Positions 1 through 5,880 of a DNA stretch of 7,126 bases are shown in pieces. A program made the position numbers and the translations under genes. Below the pieces are notes generated by a model. That model saw nothing but the letters and a program-made list of their open reading frames with translations, was not told the origin of the DNA and made no database searches. Location of the stretch: NCBI GenBank assembly GCA_030602865.1, contig JAUVYX010000043.1, forward strand, positions 1-7,126, written 5' to 3'. How positions within the stretch are numbered: position 1 is the first letter of the stretch; every line of letters begins with the position of its first letter. The stretch comes from Dehalococcoidia bacterium (lineage in GTDB: Bacteria > Chloroflexota > Dehalococcoidia > GIF9 > AB-539-J10).

Positions 1-316
1 AAGTATTTTCCAGAGGCGTGGGTATGAAACAAGGGCGCTGTGTCTTTTACAAATACTTGTAAAGGTGATTGGCGCCCTTACTACTCTATAAATGTCAGGA
101 AATGCAAATACTATTGTTAGGTGATGGAAATAGGGATAGTAAAAAGTATAAGACAGAACCACAAATGAATTAGCTGAGTTTCGTTAAGGAATTGTTGATT
201 TATAAACATCAGCCACCTGCGAAGGCCAGGGGAGATGTAATTGGTGAGTATAAAATCAATACGGATGTAGAAAAGCAGAGGTATTTAGGAAATATTTATT
301 ACTCGACGAGGCTTAT
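1..316. other. Non-coding leader upstream of the kinase operon
   Basis: No convincing gene is visible in this stretch. Two short open frames run in from the left edge without a start (one ends at TAA 89-91, one at TAA 60-62), and either could be the tail of an upstream gene, but neither is recognisable. A bipartite inverted repeat lies at 31-79. Possible -10 elements are TATAAA at 201-206 and TATAAA at 249-254, but neither has a good -35 box at the right distance, so I do not call a promoter. The frame of the downstream kinase is closed by TAA at 251-253, with no usable start between that stop and the ATG at 317. Confidence 0.6.
31..79. repeat. Bipartite inverted repeat (long hairpin)
   Basis: The outer arms AAGGGCGC (31-38) and GCGCCCTT (72-79) are perfect complements. 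An inner stem pairs 44-52 with 57-65 (TTTACAA with TTGTAAA, plus a T-G and a C-G pair), leaving a 4-base loop (53-56) and a small internal loop between the two stems. No T-tract follows, so this is not a standard intrinsic terminator. AAGTATTT at 1-8 is also a perfect complement of AAATACTT at 51-58, so an alternative pairing is possible. It could be a regulatory leader structure, a REP/MITE-type repeat or a weak terminator of an upstream gene. Confidence 0.55.
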
Positions 317-1774
317 ATGATTAAGATAATGCTGAAGGGATTAAAAGCAAGAATTGCGATAATAGCTATCCTTTTAGGGATCGCCTGCTTATCCACCTAC
401 TATTTTCATGTGGTACTTGGAATTGGCACTGTTTTCACCCACTTCTTTTATATCCCAATAATCCTGGCAGCTCTCTGGTGGAAGAGAAAGGGTTTATTTG
501 TAGCTATATTCTTAGTGGCAGTCCTCATTCTTAGTCACATTTTTAATAGACCAGATGTGTTGACGCATAATGATTTATTCCGAGCTCTTATGCTTATGGC
601 CGTTGCCCTTACAGCTGTAATGTTAAGTGAGCGGATTGCGAAGATAGAGAAGTCACTGCGCCAGACAGGGGAATATAACCGTCACCTGATTGAAAGCTCT
701 CCTGATTTTCAGATGACTCTTGATAAAGACGGCAAAATCATGGATGTGAATAAGGCATTTGAGGAGGTATTTGGCAAGAGTCATAAAGATATGGTTGGCA
801 CGTATATTTACGAATATCTACCGAAGGAGCCGATTGAGAAAGTCATTGCTGAGATATTTGAAAAGAAAAAGGTGAAGGATATTGAAATAACAGCAAATAT
901 GTCAGGAAAGGGAGATTTGATCTGCAACTTCTCCGGCACAGTATTTACCACACCTGAAGGAGAGTTAGGGATTTATACTACTGGCAGGGACATCACCGCG
1001 CGCAGGAAAATGGAAGACGAAGTGAAGAAATCCGTGGAGCAGTTGGAACAGGCGAATATTCACCTTAAAGAAATGGACAGACTTAAATCCATATTCCTTG
1101 CCAGCATGAGCCATGAGCTAAGGACACCACTGAACTCTATTATCGGCTTTACCGGCGTAATGCTGATGGGCATGGCCGGGGAAATAAACGGGGAACAGAG
1201 AATACAACTAAGCATGGTGAAGAACAGCGCCAACCATCTGCTGAGCTTGATTAACGACCTTCTGGACATATCCAAAATAGAGGCGGGCAAGATAGCACTA
1301 TCGCTTGAGGAATTCGGTCTCGATAGTGTGTTGAGTGAGGTGGTTGAGTCCGTTTCTTCTAGGGTAAGTGTAAAGGGCCTGCAGTTTTCAATGGAAGTGC
1401 CCGGGGGCATCATGCTCTTCAGCGATAGGAGACGTATAAAGCAGATATTACTGAATCTGGTGAGCAATGCCGTCAAGTACACCGACTGGGGTAGTGTAAG
1501 CATTACAGCCAGAGTTTCAGGAGATAACAATCTGGAGATTCATGTTATTGATACAGGGATAGGGATAAAACAGGAAGATATGAACAAGCTCTTCCAGCCC
1601 TTTCAGCAGGTTGACCTATCCCTTACCAAGAAGAAAGAGGGGACCGGACTGGGTTTATACCTCACCAGAAAACTGGCAGATGTCCTGGGAGCCGATATCT
1701 CAGCAAAGAGCGAATATGGTAAGGGAAGCGAGTTCACCTGTATCATTCCGCTACGATATGAGGAGAAAACTTAA
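317..1774 (+). CDS. Membrane-anchored PAS-domain sensor histidine kinase
   Basis: Autophosphorylating sensor kinase of a two-component system, expected in the cytoplasmic membrane. Residues about 12-105 form four hydrophobic segments (roughly 12-31, 38-55, 60-77, 88-105) with little extramembrane loop, so the membrane module itself may be the sensor. A PAS domain follows at about 118-232, then a short coiled linker. The HisKA H-box is SMSHELRTPLNS with phospho-acceptor His266. The HATPase_c domain shows the N-box (LLNLVSNAVKYT, Asn384), the G1 box DTGIGI (Asp412), the F-box LFQPF and the G2 box GTGLGL (442-447). All catalytic motifs are intact and the 485-residue length is normal. The ATG at 317 is preceded by GAGG (308-311) at a 5-base spacing; Met5 (329) is a less likely alternative start. 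It is the first gene of the operon, and its TAA directly abuts the next ATG. Family assignment is firm; the ligand is unknown. Confidence 0.93.
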   Translation: MIKIMLKGLKARIAIIAILLGIACLSTYYFHVVLGIGTVFTHFFYIPIILAALWWKRKGLFVAIFLVAVLILSHIFNRPDVLTHNDLFRALMLMAVALTAVMLSERIAKIEKSLRQTGEYNRHLIESSPDFQMTLDKDGKIMDVNKAFEEVFGKSHKDMVGTYIYEYLPKEPIEKVIAEIFEKKKVKDIEITANMSGKGDLICNFSGTVFTTPEGELGIYTTGRDITARRKMEDEVKKSVEQLEQANIHLKEMDRLKSIFLASMSHELRTPLNSIIGFTGVMLMGMAGEINGEQRIQLSMVKNSANHLLSLINDLLDISKIEAGKIALSLEEFGLDSVLSEVVESVSSRVSVKGLQFSMEVPGGIMLFSDRRRIKQILLNLVSNAVKYTDWGSVSITARVSGDNNLEIHVIDTGIGIKQEDMNKLFQPFQQVDLSLTKKKEGTGLGLYLTRKLADVLGADISAKSEYGKGSEFTCIIPLRYEEKT

Positions 1775-2050
1775 ATGAATCCCGTTAGACCCCTATGGTA
1801 TTACACATATGTCTTAATAAGCAAGACATATGGCAAATTTTATACAGGGGCTACTGCCGATCTCAAAAAAAGAGTGATAGAACATAATGATGGTTTAGTT
1901 ACTTCAACAAAATATAAGCGTCCATTACAACTAATTTATTTCGAAGCTTGTTTAAGTAAGGACGATGCTTTTCGTAGAGAGATATACCTAAAATCAGGAA
2001 TGGGTAAACGTTATCTTAGAAATCGTTTAAAAGGAGGTCTAACGGGATGA
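1775..2050 (+). CDS. Small GIY-YIG nuclease-domain protein
   Basis: A 91-residue single-domain protein of the GIY-YIG superfamily, close to the UPF0213/YhbQ-like group. The degenerate GIY element is YTYVL (Tyr12) and the YIG element is YTG (23-25). They are followed by DLKKRVIEHN with the catalytic-type Arg33 and His37, and by a C-terminal RREIYLKSGMGKRYLRNR segment with the candidate metal-binding Glu69. The length matches stand-alone members, and no DNA-binding domain is attached. The ATG directly follows the kinase TAA and uses AGGAG at 1761-1765. The stop overlaps the next start as ATGA. Positions 1801-2040 contain 79 G/C out of 240 by hand count (about 33%), against about 50% in sampled flanking lines. 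The coding ends coincide with 13-bp inverted repeats. It interrupts a kinase-receiver pair and has no obvious signalling role. It is probably a mobile or selfish cassette; the nuclease activity is inferred. Confidence 0.87.
   Translation: MNPVRPLWYYTYVLISKTYGKFYTGATADLKKRVIEHNDGLVTSTKYKRPLQLIYFEACLSKDDAFRREIYLKSGMGKRYLRNRLKGGLTG
1779..1791 (+). repeat. Left terminal inverted repeat of the GIY-YIG cassette
   Basis: ATCCCGTTAGACC is the exact reverse complement of 2036-2048. It begins two bases after the ATG and encodes codons 2-6 of the GIY-YIG protein, so the start codon itself lies outside the repeat. Confidence 0.75.
1806..1832. repeat. Subterminal perfect hairpin inside the GIY-YIG ORF
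   Basis: CATATGTCTT (1806-1815) and AAGACATATG (1823-1832) form a 10-bp perfect stem with a 7-base loop. It lies 14 bases inside the left terminal repeat. A weaker 6-bp counterpart (TAAACG 2005-2010 with CGTTTA 2024-2029) sits near the right end. Subterminal hairpins are typical recognition structures in some small mobile elements. Alternatively it may only shape mRNA folding near the start of the ORF. Confidence 0.6.
2031..2038 (+). promoter_or_regulatory. Strong ribosome binding site for the receiver gene, inside the cassette
   Basis: AAGGAGGT is a near-perfect anti-SD match, 8 bases before the ATG at 2047. It lies in the last codons of the GIY-YIG ORF and overlaps the right inverted repeat, so the inserted segment itself supplies translation initiation for the downstream receiver. 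Confidence 0.85.
2036..2048 (+). repeat. Right terminal inverted repeat of the GIY-YIG cassette
   Basis: GGTCTAACGGGAT is the exact reverse complement of 1779-1791. Its last two bases are the A and T of the receiver's ATG, and its first bases belong to that gene's SD sequence. Confidence 0.75.
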
Positions 2051-2406
2051 AGAGGATACTGGTAGTTGAGGACAATGAGACCAATCTCTATTTAATCAGA
2101 TTTATGCTTGAGAAGGAAGGATATGGGGTCATCGAGGCCAGACAGGGAATTGCAGGAGTGGAACTGGCAATCAAAGAGAAGCCGGATTTGATAATCATGG
2201 ATATTCAGCTCCCGGACATAAACGGGTTGGAGGCCACCAAAAGGATAAGAGCATCTGAGGCGGATGGTGATATTCCCATTGTTGCGCTAACTTCCTATGC
2301 TATGACTGGGGATAGGGAGATGGCTCTCGAGGCTGGTTGTACTGACTACATTGAAAAACCAATCAACCCGGAAACTTTCATCACGGAGATAGAGAAGTAC
2401 CTGTGA
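2047..2406 (+). CDS. Single-domain response regulator (CheY/DivK-like receiver)
   Basis: A 119-residue stand-alone receiver that should accept a phosphoryl group from a histidine kinase and act by protein-protein contact, since no output domain is attached. The acidic pocket is Glu8/Asp9, the phospho-acceptor is Asp52 in LIIMDIQLP, the switch Thr is Thr82 (ALTS) and the conserved Lys is Lys104 before Pro105. The VEDNETN start and the YAMTGDREMALEAGC segment are typical of DivK-like or hybrid-kinase-derived receivers. The start is fixed by the SD at 2031-2038 and by beginning directly at strand beta-1. It overlaps the GIY-YIG stop by ATGA and is followed after 35 bases by the hybrid kinase. 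The likely partners are the upstream membrane kinase and the downstream hybrid kinase; this pairing is inferred from gene order. Confidence 0.92.
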   Translation: MKRILVVEDNETNLYLIRFMLEKEGYGVIEARQGIAGVELAIKEKPDLIIMDIQLPDINGLEATKRIRASEADGDIPIVALTSYAMTGDREMALEAGCTDYIEKPINPETFITEIEKYL

Positions 2407-2441
2407 ATACTCCTGACTCTCTAGTAAGAAGGGTGTAGAAA

Positions 2442-5400
2442 GTGAAAATTATTGTCGTCGATGATAGGGAAGAGGGTCGTTACCTGGCGGAGACTATATT
2501 AAAGGGAAGCGGTTACGAAGTCGAAACAGCTAGTAATGGTATAGAAGCCCTGAAAAAACTCCGTGCCGAAGACTATGACATGATTGTCTCCGATGTTCTA
2601 ATGCCAGTCATGGATGGGTTTCGGCTTTGCCGGGAGTGCAAGCTGGATGAGAAACTGAAGGATATCCCCTTTGTTTTCCACACGGCCACCTATAAGGATG
2701 AAATGGATGAAGATCTCTCCTCAAAGTTGGGAGCGGACAGGTTTATCCGAAAGCCTATTGAACCGGAGGAATTCATAAGAATCATTCAAGGCCTGTTCAG
2801 AGATATAGAAGAGGGTAAGATAGGACCTAAGATGCATGTTATGGAAGAAGAGGGAGAGGTCTTTAAGCTTTACAATGAGCGTCTGATAGCGAAGCTGGAG
2901 AAGAAGATGCTGGATATGGAAGCCGAAATTGCCCAGCGCAAACATGCAGAAATGAGGGCAGAACACCTGAACATGGTACTGCGTGCCATCCGCAACGTAA
3001 ACCAGCTCATTATCAGGGAAAAGGATCGCAATAGCTTGCTTAAAGAGGCCTGTGATATCCTCGCCAGGTCACCTGTTTTTCACAATGCCTGGATTATTAT
3101 ACTGGATGAGGCTGGAAGACTTGTGACGTATGCTGAAGCTGGTTTTGGTGAAGATTTCCTTCCAATAGTTAAGCAGTTGAAGCGTGGCGGGTTCCCCGCT
3201 TGCTGTCAGCAGGCACTGAGGCAAGCAAATGTAATAGCAGTCGAAGAACTGTCCTCTATTTGTAGTGATTGCCCATTGGTAAAGAAATTCCACCAAAGGG
3301 GAGCACTGGCTGTCCGTTTAAAATGTGGAGAAAAACTCTATGGTGTATTTGTTACCTCTATCACCGCAGAGTATGTTAAAGATGAGGAAGTGCACTTCTT
3401 GCTTCAAGAAATTGCCGGAGACATTGCCCTCGCCTTGTATGGCATTGAATTAGAAGAGAAGCGTAAGCAGGCGGAGGAGGAACTGAGGATCAGGGCGGAG
3501 ATGCTGGATAGTGCCAGGGACGCAATAATGCTGCATGATTTCGATGGAAACTATGTGTATGCTAACAGGACTGCCCTGGATGAACGGGGATACACATGGG
3601 AGGAGTTCATGAAATTGAGCACATGGGATCTTGTGGCTCCTGAATATACTGAAGAAATGGAGAAGTGGTGGCGGGAGGTAAAGGAAAAAGGGTATGCCAT
3701 GTGGGAAGTGCAGGTACTTCGCAAGGATGGGTCGATAATACCAATTGAGACTATGGCTACGCTGGTCATGTTTGATGGTAAAGAGTATATACTCATTGTA
3801 GCAAGGGATGTCACCGAGCGGAAAAAGGCGGAGGAAGAGCTGAAGCTACGGGCAGAGATGCTGGACCAGGCAACGGATGGAATGATGCTGCATGACTTTG
3901 ATGGGAATTTCATATATGCAAATGAGACAACCCTGAAGGAGAGGGGATACACCCTGGAAGAATTTCTGAAGATGAATGTTCGGGATATAGTGGCTGAGCC
4001 TGATACTGGGAAAGTTGAGAAATGGTGGCAGGAGATAAGGGAAAAAGGATACCGTCACAGTGAGTTCAGTATTCGCCGCAAAGATGGGATACTGGTGCCA
4101 ATGGATGCGATGGGTACAACGATTAAATCTGGGGGTAAAAAGTACATACTCAGTGTCACGAGGAATAGCACCGAGCAGAAAAAAGCTGAGGAAGAGCTGA
4201 AGCTACGGGCAGAGATACTGGACCAAGCCAGGGATGGAATGATGCTGCATGATCTTAACGGCAATTTCATATATGCAAACGATGCGGCTCTGGAGGAGAG
4301 GGGATATGGCAGGGAGGAGTTCATGCAGATGAATGTACGGGACATTGTAGGCACCCGATTATTTGATGAGCTAAGCAAAAGGTGGAGGGGGCTCAAGGGA
4401 AAGGGGCATAAAGTGCGTGAATACGAAGTTCGCTGCAAGGATGGGACACTGATACCGATAGAGTCAAACATCACAAAGGTTAACTATAAAGGACAGGAAT
4501 ATATTCTTGGTATAACGCGCAACATCACCGAGCGCAAGAAGGCAGAGGCGGAGAGGGTTGAGCTTGAGCGAAAAGCGCAGGTAGCCAGTCGGCTGGCGTC
4601 GGTGGGAGAGATGGCATCGGGTATAGCCCACGAGATAAATAATCCGCTGACTGGGGTGGTGGGCTTTGCGCACTTGCTGGTAGGCAGGGAAGACCTGCCT
4701 GAGGAAGTCAGGGAACAATTAAAGATAATCCATGAGGGTGGCCAGCGGGTGTCCAATATAATCCAGGGCTTACTCTCCTTCGCGCGGCAGAGCAAGCCGA
4801 AGAGAACATATGTTGATATCAACGAAGTTATAGAGGGGACCATACGACTGCGGCAGTATAGGCTTGAGACCAGCAATATAGAAGTAATCAAACGGTTTGA
4901 CCCTGAGCTGCCATGGACCATGGCCGATGCGGGTCAGTTGCAGCAGGTATTCATAAACCTGGTGGTGAACGCCGAGCAGGAGATGGTCAAGGCACATGGG
5001 AAGGGCAGGCTGGAGGTCAGGACAGAGCTTGCCGGTGACAGGATACGCATATCGTTCAAGGATGATGGTCCCGGGATAGCGAAGGAGAACATAGAGAGGA
5101 TATTCGACCCGTTTTTCACCACCAAGGAGGTAGGAAAGGGGACAGGGTTGGGGCTGAGCCTGTCGCATGGGATTATTGCAGAGCATGGAGGACAACTCTA
5201 TGCAAAGAGCAAGTTAGGGAAGGGAGCCAGCTTCGTGGTAGAGCTGCCGCTGCTGGCAGAGGAGAAGCAGGTTGAGGAAGTAGATGCTGGAGCTGAAGCT
5301 GAGGAAGTGATAAAGGGAAGGGTACTGGTGGTGGATGATGAGGAGGTAGTGAGGCAGTACCTGGACAGTGTATTGAGTAAGATGGGTCATAGAGTGGAGC

Positions 5401-5687
5401 TGGTGGCAGATGGGGAGGAAGCGTTGGAGAGGATGAAAGCTACCAGGTACAATCTTATTTTGACGGACATAAGGATGCCTGGAATGGATGGCAGGGAGTT
5501 CTACCGCAGGGTCAGGGAGATAGCACTGTCACTTGCCGAGCGGGTGGTGTTCATCACCGGAGATGTTATGGATGGAGAGACACGTGATTTTATACTGAAA
5601 ACAAGAGCTCTGTATGTAACCAAGCCTTTTGATGTGGGTCGGTTACGCTGGGTAGTGAACAAGGTGATTGGTGTCTCAGGAACTTAG
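2442..5687 (+). CDS. Soluble hybrid histidine kinase REC-GAF-PAS-PAS-PAS-HisKA-HATPase-REC
   Basis: A 1081-residue cytosolic integrator kinase with no membrane segment. REC1 (about 1-120) has Asp7/Asp8, phospho-acceptor Asp51, Thr81 and Lys104. A charged coiled linker (about 130-175) leads to a GAF domain (about 175-340) with clustered cysteines Cys254, Cys255, Cys274 and Cys277. Three tandem PAS repeats follow with an exact 119-residue period (units start at 344, 463 and 582). The HisKA H-box GIAHEINNPL carries His730 and is of the NtrB/ZraS type. The HATPase_c has Asn843, Asp874 in DDGPGIA, the F-box FDPFFTTK and the G2 box GKGTGLGLS. REC2 (about 958-1075) has Asp965/Asp966, phospho-acceptor Asp1009, Thr1039 and Lys1061. 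All phosphotransfer residues are intact. The GTG start is chosen because beta-1 begins immediately and GAAGGG (2428-2433) lies 8 bases upstream. REC1 may let the upstream kinase or receiver modulate this kinase. There is no HPt domain; ligands and output are unknown. Confidence 0.93.
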   Translation: MKIIVVDDREEGRYLAETILKGSGYEVETASNGIEALKKLRAEDYDMIVSDVLMPVMDGFRLCRECKLDEKLKDIPFVFHTATYKDEMDEDLSSKLGADRFIRKPIEPEEFIRIIQGLFRDIEEGKIGPKMHVMEEEGEVFKLYNERLIAKLEKKMLDMEAEIAQRKHAEMRAEHLNMVLRAIRNVNQLIIREKDRNSLLKEACDILARSPVFHNAWIIILDEAGRLVTYAEAGFGEDFLPIVKQLKRGGFPACCQQALRQANVIAVEELSSICSDCPLVKKFHQRGALAVRLKCGEKLYGVFVTSITAEYVKDEEVHFLLQEIAGDIALALYGIELEEKRKQAEEELRIRAEMLDSARDAIMLHDFDGNYVYANRTALDERGYTWEEFMKLSTWDLVAPEYTEEMEKWWREVKEKGYAMWEVQVLRKDGSIIPIETMATLVMFDGKEYILIVARDVTERKKAEEELKLRAEMLDQATDGMMLHDFDGNFIYANETTLKERGYTLEEFLKMNVRDIVAEPDTGKVEKWWQEIREKGYRHSEFSIRRKDGILVPMDAMGTTIKSGGKKYILSVTRNSTEQKKAEEELKLRAEILDQARDGMMLHDLNGNFIYANDAALEERGYGREEFMQMNVRDIVGTRLFDELSKRWRGLKGKGHKVREYEVRCKDGTLIPIESNITKVNYKGQEYILGITRNITERKKAEAERVELERKAQVASRLASVGEMASGIAHEINNPLTGVVGFAHLLVGREDLPEEVREQLKIIHEGGQRVSNIIQGLLSFARQSKPKRTYVDINEVIEGTIRLRQYRLETSNIEVIKRFDPELPWTMADAGQLQQVFINLVVNAEQEMVKAHGKGRLEVRTELAGDRIRISFKDDGPGIAKENIERIFDPFFTTKEVGKGTGLGLSLSHGIIAEHGGQLYAKSKLGKGASFVVELPLLAEEKQVEEVDAGAEAEEVIKGRVLVVDDEEVVRQYLDSVLSKMGHRVELVADGEEALERMKATRYNLILTDIRMPGMDGREFYRRVREIALSLAERVVFITGDVMDGETRDFILKTRALYVTKPFDVGRLRWVVNKVIGVSGT
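3471..4541 (+). repeat. Three tandem in-frame PAS repeat units of 357 bp
   Basis: Units begin at 3471, 3828 and 4185 and each is exactly 357 bp (119 codons). Each starts with AEEEL and ends with a TER/TEQ-KK helix. Units 2 and 3 share runs of exact DNA identity, including 29 bases starting at 3831 and 4188. By hand count, 66 of 119 residues are identical without gaps: 38 of the first 50 against 28 of the last 69. This points to internal duplication, with later divergence mainly in the second half of each PAS fold. Confidence 0.85.
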
Positions 5688-5829
5688 CTGCCCATTCTCT
5701 TTGGATGACACGTGTAGGTACAGTATCTTCACGAGATATGTAGTGTATTGCAGGTGAGAGACAGAAAACCTCAGAGTCACCGCTATCACACATAGTTAGA
5801 CAGCTCCTTGTATTTTAACCAGAGAATAG

Positions 5830-5856
5830 TTGTAATTGCAGTCCTGGTGTTATAAT
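5830..5856 (+). promoter_or_regulatory. Extended -10 sigma70-type promoter for the DUF362 gene
   Basis: TATAAT at 5851-5856 is preceded by TG at 5848-5849, giving the extended -10 form TGTTATAAT. TTGTAA at 5830-5835 is a partial -35 (4 of 6 consensus bases) with a short 15-base spacer, which an extended -10 can tolerate. The predicted start near 5863 would leave a leader of roughly 18 bases holding AAAGGAGG (5868-5875), 5 bases before the GTG. The DUF362 gene is therefore probably transcribed independently of the kinase operon. The rest of the 5688-5829 gap shows no gene and no terminator with a T-tract. Confidence 0.7.
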
Positions 5857-5880
5857 CAATGCCTTTGAAAGGAGGCTATA

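Larger units (their letters stand above)
1779..2048 (+). mobile_element. Putative mobile GIY-YIG cassette with terminal inverted repeats
   Basis: The segment is bounded by a perfect 13-bp inverted repeat, is markedly AT-rich and contains only the GIY-YIG ORF. ATGA occurs at both edges (1775-1778 and 2047-2050) and could be a 4-base target duplication, although the right copy shares its AT with the repeat. Removing one ATGA and the DNA between them joins TAA to ATGAAGAGG. That gives the receiver gene its own ATG right after the kinase stop, with AGGAG nine bases upstream. No transposase is present, so movement would depend on the GIY-YIG enzyme or on another factor. The exact boundaries are inferred. 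Confidence 0.6.

Noticed and set aside
2..91. Open frame from the left edge ending at TAA 89-91, about 29 residues, a possible C-terminus of an upstream gene
   Set aside because: It has no start and no recognisable motif, it overlaps the hairpin, and a competing frame (3-62) is equally open. It cannot be supported without upstream sequence.
123..167. ATG-initiated 14-codon ORF in the leader
   Set aside because: Too short, with a weak SD-like GGTG only, and no sign of coding pattern or conservation.
201..254. TATAAA boxes at 201 and 249 as operon promoters
   Set aside because: No matching -35 hexamer at 16-18 bases and no extended -10 TG in the right position. AT-rich sequence alone is not enough.
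1060..1530. Long antisense open frame across the first kinase
   Set aside because: It lies wholly opposite a well-supported kinase catalytic region. The translation resembles no family and is explained by codon bias of the sense strand.
3471..4541. Tandem repeats as a possible CRISPR or satellite array
   Set aside because: The repeats are 357 bp, in frame, and encode PAS domains. There is no short direct repeat with unique spacers.
3551..5195. Several antisense open frames of 70-145 codons across the hybrid kinase
   Set aside because: They are shadows of the PAS repeats and kinase domain. Those opposite the PAS repeats resemble each other only because the sense strand is repeated.
5724..5738. 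Small hairpin TATCT/AGATA after the hybrid kinase as a terminator
   Set aside because: Only 5 bp, AT-rich, with no following T-tract. The ACACGTGT palindrome at 5708-5715 is likewise too short to interpret.
5753..5781. Inverted repeat GGTGA/TCACC in the intergenic gap as an operator
   Set aside because: Only 5 bp of pairing across 19 bases, which is readily expected by chance. It also lies about 50 bases upstream of the -35.
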